Positions 23,883-35,785 of a stretch of 64,000 bases of DNA are shown here, in pieces. Source of the DNA: Neoroseomonas alkaliterrae (GTDB lineage Bacteria > Pseudomonadota > Alphaproteobacteria > Acetobacterales > Acetobacteraceae); contig NZ_JACIJE010000012.1 in assembly GCF_014199195.1 (NCBI RefSeq), positions 39,060 to 103,059 of the forward strand, in the 5' to 3' direction. The translations under genes and the position numbers were made by a program. A model generated the notes under the pieces. It saw only the letters and a list, made by a program, of their open reading frames with translations, was not told where the DNA came from and searched no databases. The stretch's first letter is position 1, and each line of letters starts with the position of its first letter.

Positions 23883-24961
23883 CCGTCATGCCCCGCCCCT
23901 CGATCCTTTCCGTCGAGCCCTATGTCGGCGGCGAGAGCAAGATCCCGGGCGTCAACCGGATCGTGAAGCTCTCCTCCAACGAGGGGGCCTTCGGCCCGCC
24001 GCCCGGCGCGATCGAGGCGATCCGCGCCATGGCGCCCGAGGCGCACCGCTACCCCGACGGCAGCGCCACCGCGCTGCGCGAGGCGATCGGCGCGCGCTTC
24101 GGCCTCGATCCCGCGCGCATCGTGGTCGGCAACGGCTCGGACGAGTTGCTGGCGCTGCTGATCCTCGCCTATGGCGGGGAGGGCACCGAGCTGGTGATGA
24201 GCGCGCACGGCTTCCTGATGTACGACATCACCGGCCGCTGGGCCGGCTGCCGCGTGATCAAGGTGCCGGAGCGGAACCTGACGGCGGATGTGGACGGGCT
24301 GCTCGCCGCGGTCGGGCCGCGCACGCGGCTCGTCTTCCTCGCCAACCCGAACAACCCGACCGGCTCCATCCTGCCGCAGGCGGAGGTGGAGCGCCTGCGC
24401 GCCGGGCTGCGCGAGGACATCCTGCTCGTGCTCGATGCCGCCTATGCCGAATACGTCACGCGGCCCGACTACGATGCGGGCGCGAAGCTGGTGGATGCGA
24501 CCGGCAACACGGTGATGACGCGCACCTTCTCGAAAATCTTCGGCATGGGCGGGATGCGGCTCGGCTGGGCCTACGCGCCGGCGCCGGTGGTGGACATCCT
24601 CGGCCGCGTGCGCGGGCCGTTCAACGTGAACGCCGCCGCCATGGCCGCCGGCGTCGCCGCGCTGGCCGAGCCGGGCTGGATCGAGAAGTCCGTCGCGCAC
24701 AACACCGCCTGGCGCGGCAAGGTGAGCGAGGCGCTGAGCGCCGCGGGGATCAGGGTCTGGCCGAGCGAGGGCAATTTCGTGCTGGCCGATTTCGGCACGG
24801 CGGAGAAGGCGCGCGCGGCGGACGCCGCGCTGCGGGCGCGCGGCCTGATCGTGCGCGCCATGGGCGGCTACGGGCTGCCGCAGGCGCTGCGCATCACCAT
24901 CGGTACCGCCGAGGAATGCACCATGGTGATCGAGGCGCTGAGCGCGTTCATGCATGGCTGA
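23879..24961 (+). CDS. hisC: histidinol-phosphate / aromatic aminotransferase
   Basis: A 360-residue PLP-dependent class I/II aminotransferase. [35 protein letters not shown] and [17 protein letters not shown] (PLP Lys219) are HisC signatures. Between chorismate mutase and tyrA it most likely transaminates aromatic keto acids (phenylpyruvate, 4-hydroxyphenylpyruvate) and may also serve histidine synthesis. It overlaps the mutase by 4 nt and tyrA by 8 nt, so all three are translated together. A second ATG three codons in is possible. Confidence 0.92.
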   Translation: MTVMPRPSILSVEPYVGGESKIPGVNRIVKLSSNEGAFGPPPGAIEAIRAMAPEAHRYPDGSATALREAIGARFGLDPARIVVGNGSDELLALLILAYGGEGTELVMSAHGFLMYDITGRWAGCRVIKVPERNLTADVDGLLAAVGPRTRLVFLANPNNPTGSILPQAEVERLRAGLREDILLVLDAAYAEYVTRPDYDAGAKLVDATGNTVMTRTFSKIFGMGGMRLGWAYAPAPVVDILGRVRGPFNVNAAAMAAGVAALAEPGWIEKSVAHNTAWRGKVSEALSAAGIRVWPSEGNFVLADFGTAEKARAADAALRARGLIVRAMGGYGLPQALRITIGTAEECTMVIEALSAFMHG

Positions 24962-25841
24962 GCCGCTGTTCGAAAGGCTGTGCCTGGTCGGCATCGGGCT
25001 GATCGGCTCCTCCATCGCGCGGGTGGCCCGCAAGCGCGGCGACATCGCGCGCCGCATCGTCGTCACCACGCGGCGGCCGGAGACGCTGCAGCGCGCGCGC
25101 GAGCTCGGCCTCGCCGACGAGGTCGAGCCCGACATCGGCCGCGCGGTCGAGGGCTGCGACTGCGTCGTGCTCTGCGTGCCGGTCGGCGTCTATGCCCAGG
25201 TGATGGCGCAGATCGCGCCGCATCTCGCCAAGGGCTGCATCCTCACCGATGTCGGCTCGACCAAGGGCAGCGTGGTGCGCGACCTCTCGCCGCTGCTGCC
25301 CGAGGGGGTGCATCTGGTGCCCGCGCATCCCATGGCGGGCACCGAGCATTCCGGCCCCGATGCCGGCTTCGCGGAGCTGTTCCAGGGGCGCTATGCCATC
25401 ATCACGCCGCTGCCGGGCTCCGACCCCGCGGCGGTGGAGAAGGTGAAGGAGATGTGGCGGCGCTGCGGCTCGATGATCGAGACGCTCGATCCCGTCACGC
25501 ACGACAAGGTGGTGGCGATGGTCTCCCACCTGCCGCACCTGATCGCCTTCACCATCTGCGGCACGGCGGACGACCTCGCGGAGGAGACGAAGGAGGCGGT
25601 GCTGAACTTCGCCGCCTCGGGCTTCCGGGACTTCACGCGCATCGCCGGTTCCGACGTGGACATGTGGCGCGACATCTTCCTCAACAACCGCGAGGCGCTG
25701 CTCGAGATGCTGGCGCGCTTCAGCGAGGACGCGCACGCGCTCGGCCGCGCCGTGCGCTACGGCCAGGCCGACTTCATCGAGGACCGCATCCGCCGCGGGC
25801 GGAAGATCCGCCGGGAGCTGATCGAGCGGAAACAGGCGTGA
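24954..25841 (+). CDS. tyrA: prephenate / arogenate dehydrogenase
   Basis: A 295-residue NAD(P)-dependent dehydrogenase of tyrosine synthesis. It has the Rossmann motif [13 protein letters not shown] at the N-terminus, [18 protein letters not shown] and a helical C-terminal half with SHLPHLIAF. It oxidises and decarboxylates prephenate (or arogenate) to 4-hydroxyphenylpyruvate (or tyrosine). No ACT domain follows, so feedback by tyrosine is not evident. It overlaps hisC by 8 nt and is convergent with folC. Confidence 0.93.
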   Translation: MAEPLFERLCLVGIGLIGSSIARVARKRGDIARRIVVTTRRPETLQRARELGLADEVEPDIGRAVEGCDCVVLCVPVGVYAQVMAQIAPHLAKGCILTDVGSTKGSVVRDLSPLLPEGVHLVPAHPMAGTEHSGPDAGFAELFQGRYAIITPLPGSDPAAVEKVKEMWRRCGSMIETLDPVTHDKVVAMVSHLPHLIAFTICGTADDLAEETKEAVLNFAASGFRDFTRIAGSDVDMWRDIFLNNREALLEMLARFSEDAHALGRAVRYGQADFIEDRIRRGRKIRRELIERKQA

Positions 25842-25856
25842 GGCGGGGCCGCGGCC

Positions 25857-27140
25857 TCAGGCCACGGCCCCGGGCCCGTCCATCTTCAGCACCTCGCCGG
25901 CGAGGTAGAGGCTGCCGCAGACCAGCACGCGCCCCGGCGGCCCGCCGGCCCCGATGCGCGCCAGCGCGCCGGCCACGTCCGGCCCGGGCTGCGCCACGCC
26001 GCCGCTCGCGGCCACGATGTCCTCCACGCTCATCGCGAGGTGCTGGCCGGGCTCGGCGACGGCCGTCAGCGTGGCGGCGAAGGGGATGAGCGGGCGCAGG
26101 AAATCCGCGCTCGCCTTGCCCTTCTTCATGCCCACGACGAGATGCAGCGGCTTGTCGCGCCAGGTCGCGCAATGCGCCGCCAGCGCCACCCCCGCCCCGG
26201 CATTGTGGCCGCCATCGAGCCAGAGCTCGTAGCCCGCGGGCAGGCGCGCGGCCAGCGCGCCGCGCAGGCGCTGCAGCCGCGCCGGCCACTCGGCGGCGGC
26301 GATGCCGCGGGCGATGGCGAGATCGCTCAGCCAGGGCGGGTTCCAGGCGCGCAGCGCGGCGATGGCGATGCCGGCATTGTCCGCCTGGTGCGGCCCCGGC
26401 AGGCCGGGCGGCGGCAGGTCGAGCGTGCCGCGCGCATCGGCGTAGTGCAGCCCGTCGGCGCGCCATTCGCTGCGCCACTCCCGCCCGCGCGCGAGCAGCG
26501 GCGCGCCGCGTTCGGCCGCGACGCGGGCGATCGCCGCGAGCGCCTCGGGCGCCTGCGCGCCGGTCGCGCAGGGCACGCCCGGGCGGATGATGCCCGCCTT
26601 CTCGAAGGCGATGGCGCCGAGCGTGTCGCCGAGGAACTCCATGTGGTCCATGGAGATGGAGGCGATCGCCGTCGCCGCCGGGCTCTCGACCACGTTGGTC
26701 GCGTCGAGCCGCCCGCCGAGACCGACCTCCAGCACCAGCATGTCCGCCGGCACGCGGCTGAACAGCAGGAAGGCGGCGGCGGTGGTGATCTCGAAGACGG
26801 TGATGGGCTCGCCCGCATTCGCCGCCTCCGCCTCCTCCAGCGCGGCGGTCAGCGTCGCGTCGTCCACGAGGCGGCCGGCAAGGCGGATGCGCTCGTGGAA
26901 CCGCACGAGATGGGGCGAGGTGTAGACATGCACCCTGAGCCCCGCGGCCTCGGCGATGGCGCGCAGGAAGGCGCAGGTCGAGCCTTTGCCGTTGGTGCCC
27001 GCGACATGGACCACCGGCGGCAGCCGGCGCTCGGGATGGCCGAGTGCCGCGAGCGCGCGACGCATCCGCCCGAGGCTGAGGTCGATCAGCTTGGGATGCA
27101 GCGCGTGCAGGCGCTCGACGATGGCCTCGGCGCGGGACAT
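25857..27140 (-). CDS. folC: bifunctional folylpolyglutamate / dihydrofolate synthase
   Basis: A 427-residue Mur ligase-like enzyme. The P-loop is HVAGTNGKGST, and YTSPHLVRFHERI, SISMDHMEFLG and ELWLDGGHNAGAG are family signatures. It adds glutamate to dihydropteroate and to folates. The gene begins 5 bp after accD, and this accD-folC order is common in alphaproteobacteria. Length agrees with the family. Confidence 0.95.
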   Translation of the reverse strand: MSRAEAIVERLHALHPKLIDLSLGRMRRALAALGHPERRLPPVVHVAGTNGKGSTCAFLRAIAEAAGLRVHVYTSPHLVRFHERIRLAGRLVDDATLTAALEEAEAANAGEPITVFEITTAAAFLLFSRVPADMLVLEVGLGGRLDATNVVESPAATAIASISMDHMEFLGDTLGAIAFEKAGIIRPGVPCATGAQAPEALAAIARVAAERGAPLLARGREWRSEWRADGLHYADARGTLDLPPPGLPGPHQADNAGIAIAALRAWNPPWLSDLAIARGIAAAEWPARLQRLRGALAARLPAGYELWLDGGHNAGAGVALAAHCATWRDKPLHLVVGMKKGKASADFLRPLIPFAATLTAVAEPGQHLAMSVEDIVAASGGVAQPGPDVAGALARIGAGGPPGRVLVCGSLYLAGEVLKMDGPGAVA

Positions 27141-27145
27141 GCGCG

Positions 27146-28060
27146 TCAGCCCTGGGCCGGCGCGGCCTCCTCGGCGGGCGGGGGCGTCTCGGGCTCGGCG
27201 GCGGGGGGCGGAAGCACGAGCGGCTCGCGCAGCAGGCCGATCAGGCGCGCGAGCGTCGCCTTCATCTCGCCGCGCTTGACCACCATGTCGAGGATGCCGT
27301 GCTCGAGCAGGTATTCGGCGCGCTGGAAGCCTTCGGGCAGCTTCTCGCGCACCGTCTGCTCGATCACGCGGGCGCCGGCGAAGCCGATCATGGCACCCGG
27401 CTCGGCGATGTGGATGTCGCCGAGCATGGCGAAGGAGGCGGTGACGCCGCCCGTCGTCGGGTCGCACAGCACCACGATGAAGGGCAGGCCGGCTTCCTTG
27501 ACCAGGCGCGTCGCGATCACCGTGCGCGGCATCTGCATCAGGCTGATCGCGCCTTCCTGCATGCGCGCCCCGCCCGAGGCGGTGAACACGATCAGCGGCG
27601 CGTCCTGCAGCACGGCGAGCTTGGCGGCGGTGACGATCGCCTCGCCCACGCCCGCGCCCATCGAGCCGCCCATGAAGGCGAACTCCATCGCCGCGACCAC
27701 CGCGCGGCGGCCCCCGATGGTGCCGTGCGCGACCGCCACCGCATCATCCATCGCGGACTTGGCCTGCGCCTCCTTCAGCCGGTCGGAATAGCGGCGCTGG
27801 TCGCGGAAGCGCAGCGGGTCGGCCGGGGCCTTGGGCAGCTCGATGCGCGAGAAGCCCTCATCGAGCGTGCATTCGAGCCGCCGCAGCGCCGAGATGCGCA
27901 TGTGGTGCCCGCAATGGGGGCAGACATGCAGCGCCGCCTCGAGGTCGCGGCGGAAGATCATCTGCTCGCAGGCGGGGCACTTGTGCCAGAGGTTCTCCGG
28001 CACCTCGCGCTTGAACAGGCCGGAGATCTTCGGCAGGGCCCAGTCGGAAATCCAGTTCAT
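27146..28060 (-). CDS. accD: acetyl-CoA carboxylase carboxyltransferase subunit beta
   Basis: A 304-residue AccD. An N-terminal zinc ribbon is formed by Cys28, 31, 47 and 50 (CPAC ... CPHCGHH). The carboxyltransferase core includes EFAFMGGSMGAGVGE, FTASGGARMQEG and DPTTGGVTASFA. It forms an A2B2 complex with AccA and transfers carboxyl from biotin to acetyl-CoA, making malonyl-CoA for fatty acids. The C-terminus is a short Pro/Glu-rich tail. It is upstream of folC by 5 bp, and the Fur-like gene lies 51 bp upstream on the same strand. Confidence 0.96.
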   Translation of the reverse strand: MNWISDWALPKISGLFKREVPENLWHKCPACEQMIFRRDLEAALHVCPHCGHHMRISALRRLECTLDEGFSRIELPKAPADPLRFRDQRRYSDRLKEAQAKSAMDDAVAVAHGTIGGRRAVVAAMEFAFMGGSMGAGVGEAIVTAAKLAVLQDAPLIVFTASGGARMQEGAISLMQMPRTVIATRLVKEAGLPFIVVLCDPTTGGVTASFAMLGDIHIAEPGAMIGFAGARVIEQTVREKLPEGFQRAEYLLEHGILDMVVKRGEMKATLARLIGLLREPLVLPPPAAEPETPPPAEEAAPAQG

Positions 28061-28111
28061 GCTCGTCTTCGTCCTCGGGCGCCGGAAGCCGGGCCGCCGT
28101 GATCGGGCGCC

Positions 28112-28663
28112 TTATAGGTCCTGGCCCGGCCGAGGGCTACCGCGCCGCGGCCGGCCCCGGCGCCTGGCCGGCTGCGGCGCCCCCGGCTCCCCCGGCCGGG
28201 GCGCGCGGATGCGCAGCAGCACCTCCACCCGGCCCGGCCGGTCGGCCAGCAGCCGCCCGATGACGGCGAGCAGCGTCTCGGCCGAGACCTCGAGATCCGT
28301 CACGCCGCCCGTCGCCTCCTCGACGATGTGCGCATGGGCTTCGGGCACCGTGTCGTAGAGGGGCGGGCCTTCGGTGACCGGCAGGCGGCCGAGCAGCCCC
28401 GCGCGCACCAGCGATTCGAGCAGGGCGGCGGCCTCGGAGCGCGCGAGCGCGAGCCCGCCCTCGGCCGCGAGGCGCTGCGCCGCCGCGGCATCCAGATGCG
28501 TCTCGGGCGCGGCGCGCAGCAGGGCGAGCAGCGCGGCCTCGGGCCCGTCGGGCGGGAGGCCGGCCGCGCGGAGCGCGCGCCTCAGGGCGGTGTCAGGGCC
28601 GGGCGTGGTCCGGCTCCGGCGGCGCGGGGGCCGCAGCGGCGGCCCGCGGGGGGCGGCCCGCAT
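28112..28663 (-). CDS. Fur-like winged-helix protein, possibly without metal sites
   Basis: A 183-residue protein with Arg/Pro-rich ends. The middle (ALRRALRAAGLPPD ... ALLALLRAAPETHLDAAAAQRL ... LLESLVRAGLLGRLPVTEG) resembles the winged helix of Fur-type regulators, and LYDTVPEAHAHIVEEATGGVTDLE resembles the hinge and metal site. The CxxC pairs of structural zinc are missing; only a few histidines remain. This looks like a Fur homologue that has lost metal sensing. Its position 51 bp before accD-folC suggests co-transcription. The ATG at 28661-28663 is the plausible start, but the basic N-terminus is uncertain. Confidence 0.55.
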   Translation of the reverse strand: MRAAPRGPPLRPPRRRSRTTPGPDTALRRALRAAGLPPDGPEAALLALLRAAPETHLDAAAAQRLAAEGGLALARSEAAALLESLVRAGLLGRLPVTEGPPLYDTVPEAHAHIVEEATGGVTDLEVSAETLLAVIGRLLADRPGRVEVLLRIRAPRPGEPGAPQPARRRGRPRRGSPRPGQDL

Positions 28664-28862
28664 GCGCCGCCCCTGCCTTCCGGCGCGGGGCGGAGGGCGG
28701 GCCGGGGCGCGGGATCGGGCGCTTGCTCATGCGTCGGGATCCTCGGCTCGCGGGGATCCTCGGAGCCTACCCGCCGCCGCCCCTTGCCGCACCTGCCCGC
28801 TGGGCGGGGCGCGGCGGCGTGCTAGATGCGGGGCGGCTGCATGGGAAGGGCCTGGCCGGGGC

Positions 28863-29765
28863 ATGAACCTCCGCGATCTCCGCTACCTGCTCGCGGTTGC
28901 CGAGCACCGTCATTTCGGCCGCGCGGCCGAGGCCTGCCGCGTCAGCCAGCCCACGCTCTCCGTCCAGCTCCGCAAGCTCGAGGCCGCGCTCGGCGTGGTG
29001 CTGTTCGAGCGGTCGAACCGCCAGGTGGTGCCGACGCCGGTCTGCGAGCAGCTTCTGCCCCATGCCCGCCTCGCGGTGGCGGAGGCGGATGCGATGGCCG
29101 CCCTCGCCCGCGCCGCGGCCGACCCGCTGCGCGGCACCCTCAGGCTCGGCATCATCCCGACGCTCGGGCCGCATCTGCTGCCGCTCGTCTTCGGCCCGCT
29201 GCGCGAGGCGCTGCCCGGGCTGGAGCTCGAGCCCTGGGAGGACATCACGCCCGCGCTGCTCGACCGGCTGCGCGGGCACGACCTCGATGCCGCGATCCTC
29301 GCGACCGAGCCCGACGGGACCGACCTCCTGAGCCTGCCGCTGTTCACCGAGCCCTTCCTCGCCGCCCTGCCGCCCGAGCACGCGCTGACCGGCCGCGCCC
29401 GCGTGGCGGAGGAGGAGCTGGCGCCCGACGTGCTCGTGCTGGCCGACGGGCATTGCCTGCGCGACCAGGCGCTCGCCGCCTGCGGCCTGGCCGGGCCGCG
29501 CGGCGGCTCGCTGCGCGCCTCCTCGCTCGCGACGCTGATCAACATGGTCGCGGCCGGCTACGGCACCACGCTGATCCCGGGGCTGGCGGCCGGGGCGGCG
29601 CAGGATGCGGGCATCGTGCTGCGGCCGCTCAAGCGCGGCGTGTCGCGCACCGCGCGCATCGTCTGGCGCGCCGCCTTCCCGCGGCGGGCGGCGGTGGAGG
29701 CGGTGGCGCGCGTCATCGCCGAGCGGCTGCGCCCCTTCTCCGCGGCGGCCGAGGCGGCGGCCTGA
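28863..29765 (+). CDS. oxyR: hydrogen peroxide-inducible LysR-type activator
   Basis: A 300-residue LysR regulator. The helix-turn-helix (FGRAAEACRVSQPTLSVQLR) lies at about 18-37. The substrate-binding domain contains LADGHCLRDQALAAC with Cys198 and Cys207, the same positions as the redox-active Cys199 and Cys208 of E. coli OxyR. This identifies it as a peroxide sensor that activates catalase and peroxidase genes. It is divergent from the Fur-like gene over a 199-bp gap, which should hold both promoters. The following FKBP gene is 75 bp downstream. Confidence 0.93.
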   Translation: MNLRDLRYLLAVAEHRHFGRAAEACRVSQPTLSVQLRKLEAALGVVLFERSNRQVVPTPVCEQLLPHARLAVAEADAMAALARAAADPLRGTLRLGIIPTLGPHLLPLVFGPLREALPGLELEPWEDITPALLDRLRGHDLDAAILATEPDGTDLLSLPLFTEPFLAALPPEHALTGRARVAEEELAPDVLVLADGHCLRDQALAACGLAGPRGGSLRASSLATLINMVAAGYGTTLIPGLAAGAAQDAGIVLRPLKRGVSRTARIVWRAAFPRRAAVEAVARVIAERLRPFSAAAEAAA

Positions 29766-29840
29766 GCGGGGCTGGCGCGCCGCGCGCCGCGCGGGCAGGC
29801 TGCCGCCCGGACCCGACACGCGGAACAGGACGAGACACCC

Positions 29841-30173
29841 ATGCGCGACACCACCATCGGCACCGGCGCTGAGGCCGTGCCCGGCCGGACCATCCAGGTC
29901 CACTACACCGGCTGGCTGTTCGACGAATCGGCGCCGGAGGGCAAGGGCCGCAAGTTCGACAGCAGCCTCGACCGCGGCCAGCCCTTCGCGTTCGAGCTCG
30001 GCGCCGGCATGGTCATCGCGGGCTGGGACCAGGGCTTCGCCGGGATGCGCGTGGGCGGGCGCCGGACGCTCGTGATCCCGCCCGAGCTCGGCTACGGCGC
30101 GCGTGGCGCGGGCGGCGTGATCCCGCCCAATGCGACGCTGATCTTCGAGGTGGAGCTGCTCGGGGTCGGCTGA
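29841..30173 (+). CDS. FKBP-type peptidyl-prolyl isomerase
   Basis: A 110-residue single-domain FKBP without signal peptide, so it acts in the cytoplasm. [39 protein letters not shown] and [20 protein letters not shown] are the family's ligand-pocket motifs. It speeds cis-trans isomerisation of prolyl bonds in folding proteins. It may be co-transcribed with oxyR. Confidence 0.95.
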   Translation: MRDTTIGTGAEAVPGRTIQVHYTGWLFDESAPEGKGRKFDSSLDRGQPFAFELGAGMVIAGWDQGFAGMRVGGRRTLVIPPELGYGARGAGGVIPPNATLIFEVELLGVG

Positions 30174-30315
30174 GGGCGCCGGTCCGGCAAGCGCGGGGCG
30201 GGCGCGCCCTGCATCGGCCGCGCACAGGCGGGGCGCGGAGCCGTCGTTCGGGCCCGCCCCGTCACGAAGCGTCTCCGGCCTTGCGGAGCCCGCCCCCCGT
30301 CCCGACAATGACGGG

Positions 30316-31652
30316 ATGGCCGCCCCGCTCGCCCTGACCGATGCCGAGGACCCCTCCTTCGCGGAGCTCCTGGCGCTGCGCCCCCATCTCTCGTTGCACG
30401 CCATGGACGGGCTCGTGATGGAGGGCGTGCCTCTCGCCCGCATCGCGCGCGAGGTCGGCACCCCCGCCTGGGTCTATTCCGCCGGGGCGCTGCGGCGCCG
30501 CGCCCGCGCGCTGAAGTCCGCGCTCGCGGATGCTGGTCTGACGGCCAGCGTGCACTTCGCGATGAAGTGCAACGACAACCTCGCGGTGCTGAAGGTGCTC
30601 GCCGCCGAGGGGCTCGGCGCCGACGTGGTGAGCGGCGGCGAGCTGCGCATCGCCCGCGCCGCGGGCATCCCCGGCCCGGCCATCGTGTTCTCGGGCGTCG
30701 GCAAGACCGAGGCCGAGATCCGCCTCGCCCTCGCGGAGGACATCTTCCAGATCAACGCCGAGAGCGCGGAGGAGATCGCCATGATCTCCGCCATCGCCTC
30801 GGCCATGGGCCGCACCGCGCGCGTGGCGCTGCGCGTGAACCCGGACGTGGACGCGCGCACCCACGCCAAGATCACCACCGGCAAGAGCGAGAACAAGTTC
30901 GGCGTCCATTTCGACGAGGCGCCCGCCATCTATGCGCGCATGGCCGCGCTGCCCGGAATCGCCCCGGTCGGCATCGCGACCCATATCGGCAGCCAGATCA
31001 CCGCCGGCATGGCGGCCTACCGCGCCGCCTATGCGCGCCTTGCGGAGATGGTGCAGGCGCTGCGCGCGGCCGGGCTGCCGGTCGAACGTGTGGATTGCGG
31101 CGGCGGCCTCGGCATCCCCTACCGCGACGAGCCCGCGCCGAGCCCGGAGGCGCTGGCCGGCGCGATCAAGGCGACGCTCGGACCGCTCGGCCTGCCCGTG
31201 ATGCTCGAGCCCGGCCGCTGGATCGCCGGCCCGGCGGGCGTGCTGCTGGCCTCGGTGGTGCTGCAGAAGCGGGGCGCGTCCCATCGCTTCGTGGTGGTGG
31301 ACGCGGCGATGAACGACCTCGTCCGCCCGGCGATGTACGAGGCCTGGCACGGCATCGTGCCCCTCTCGGCCGCCCGCGCCGCCGCGCCGCTCTCGCCTGC
31401 CGAGGTGGTCGGGCCGGTCTGCGAGACCGGCGACACCTTCGCGCGCGGCCGGCTGCTGCCCGACCTGTCTCCCGGCGATGTCGTCGCCTTCCTCGATGCC
31501 GGCGCCTATGGCGCGGTGATGTCCTCGACCTACAACGCCCGGCCGCTCGCGCCCGAGGTGCTGGTGGACGGCACGCGCCACGCCGTGGTGCGCGCGCGCC
31601 AGACGCATGAGGAGCTGCTCCACGGCCAGCGCGTGCCGGAGTGGCTCGCGAC

Positions 31653-31656
<4 letters not shown>
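30316..31656 (+). CDS. lysA: diaminopimelate decarboxylase
   Basis: A 446-residue fold III PLP enzyme that decarboxylates meso-diaminopimelate to lysine. PLP Lys84 lies in HFAMKCNDN; other signatures are NPDVDARTHAKITTGKSENK, HIGSQIT, DCGGGLGIPY, EPGRWI and GPVCETGDTF. Its stop codon overlaps the ATG of the next gene by 4 nt, so lysine synthesis is coupled to a membrane protein of unknown function, an arrangement common in alphaproteobacteria. Confidence 0.96.
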
Positions 31657-34235
<2,579 letters not shown>

Positions 34236-34334
34236 TGCGCCGCGGGCAAGGGCACCGCCCTTCTCCGCCGGGTGAGGACCTCAGGATTCGCTCGGCCGTC
34301 CCGCTTGTCGCGCGCGCGATGCCCACCGGCGAAA

Positions 34335-34490
34335 GGTGGAAGCCCTGATGCGCTGCGGACCATGGATCGGCCCTTGTCCGCAGGGGTTTCCGCGCGCGGC
34401 CGCCCCGCCGGCCCAGCGCGCCATACCAGCGGGCGAACAGTCAACGCTTTCGCCCGCCGCCATGATGCGCCGGCAAGGCAGCCGCGGAAC
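34335..34490 (-). repeat. dispersed intergenic repeat, copy B (inverted relative to copy A)
   Basis: Read on the minus strand this matches 21640-21790. The core TTCGCCCGCTGGTATGGCGC, then GGCGGGGCGGCCGCGCGCGG and GCGGACAAGGGCCGATCC, is shared. The hairpin 34424-34437 with 34449-34462 (11 of 14 pairs) corresponds to that in copy A. It occupies the gap between the DUF4175-type and CoA-transferase genes, which converge. The flanks, 34236-34334 and 34491-34636, carry nothing recognisable. Confidence 0.7.
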
Positions 34491-34636
34491 CGGGATCGGT
34501 CCCAGGCAGCGCGGTGACTGCCGTTGCTGCCGAGGGGGAGGGACGCAGGCCGAACCCCCGCCACGGCGATCGGGCGTGCCCGGCCCGGCGCGGGCTGGTT
34601 CTGCTCGCGCCGGACGCAGCCCCGCCGCGCCGGGGC

Positions 34637-35785
34637 TCACTCCGCCACGTCGCGCGCCGCGCGCAGCGGGCCGAGGATCTCGGCGTCGTGCTCACCGGGA
34701 CGAGGCAGGTCGAGCCGCACGCCCAGGCGTTCGGCGCCGAACCGGATCGGCAGGGCGGGCACCGCGCAGGGCCTGCCGTCCGGCAGGGTGATCGGCAGCA
34801 ATCCGCCGCTCGCCTTGAGATGAGGATCCTCGAACAGGTCCCAGGGCCGCGCGATGCGGGAGAAGGGCAGGCCCGCCCGCTCGCACATGCGCTCCAGCGT
34901 CGCGACGTCGTGCTTGACGAGCAGCGACTGCACCAGCGGGATCAGCGTCTCCCGCCGGGCCGCGCGGTCGGTGTTGGTGGCGTAGGCGGGGTCGTCGAGC
35001 ACCGGCTCGTTCAGTTCGCGGCGGAAGATCTCCCATTGGCGCTCGGTGACGACGCCGATGAAGATCTGCTGCCCGTCCCGGGTGTCGAACACGTCATAGA
35101 CGCCCCAGGCGCGGCGGCCGGCGGGCATGGGCGTCGGATCCTGCCCGGTCATCGCCTGCTGCAGCATGGCGGTGGAGACGAGGAAGGCCGCGTTCTCGAA
35201 CAGGCCGGATTGCAGGTGCTGGCCCCGCCCCGTCGCATCCCGCTGGCGCAGCGCGGCCATGATGGCGATGGCGCCGAACATACCGCCCATCATGTCGTTC
35301 ACCGGCGCGCCGGCGCGCAGGGGGCGTCCCGGCGGGCCGGTCATGTAGGCGAGGCCGGACTGCATCTGCACCACCTCGTCGAGCGCGGTGCGGTTCTCAT
35401 AGGGCCCGGGCAGGTAGCCCTTGAGCGAGAGGTAGATCAGCCGCGGGTTGCGCGCCGCGAGCGCATCGTAGCCGAGGCCCTTCTCCGCCAGCGCGCCGGG
35501 GCGGAAGTTCTCGATCACCACGTCGGCGGTATCGATCAGGCGGCGCAGCGTGTCGAGGTCGGCCTCGTCCTCGGTGTCGAGTTGCACCGACTTCTTGTTG
35601 CGGCTGAAGGCCGGGAAGAAGCCGGTGCCGGAGGCGGTGAGGTAGCGCGTGCGGTCGCCGCGCCCGGGCGGTTCCACCTTGATCACCTCGGCGCCGAGAT
35701 CGGCCAGCACCAGCCCGCAGGTCGGGCCCATGACCATGTGGGAGAACTCGACGACGCGGATGCCCCGCAACGGAAGAGGGTTCAT
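34637..35785 (-). CDS. CaiB/BaiF family (class III) CoA-transferase
   Basis: A 382-residue family III CoA-transferase. The N-terminal GIRVVEFSHMVMGPTCGLVLADLGAEVIKVE, seen here at residues 9-39, FSRNKKSVQLD, the FRPGALAEKGLGY loop and TALDEVVQMQSG (catalytic Asp) are typical. It moves CoA between carboxylic acids by a sequential mechanism. Its start overlaps the stop of the upstream lyase gene by 4 nt (ATGA). The pair suggests that an acid is first activated as CoA ester and then cleaved, although the substrate is unknown. Confidence 0.88.
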   Translation of the reverse strand: MNPLPLRGIRVVEFSHMVMGPTCGLVLADLGAEVIKVEPPGRGDRTRYLTASGTGFFPAFSRNKKSVQLDTEDEADLDTLRRLIDTADVVIENFRPGALAEKGLGYDALAARNPRLIYLSLKGYLPGPYENRTALDEVVQMQSGLAYMTGPPGRPLRAGAPVNDMMGGMFGAIAIMAALRQRDATGRGQHLQSGLFENAAFLVSTAMLQQAMTGQDPTPMPAGRRAWGVYDVFDTRDGQQIFIGVVTERQWEIFRRELNEPVLDDPAYATNTDRAARRETLIPLVQSLLVKHDVATLERMCERAGLPFSRIARPWDLFEDPHLKASGGLLPITLPDGRPCAVPALPIRFGAERLGVRLDLPRPGEHDAEILGPLRAARDVAE

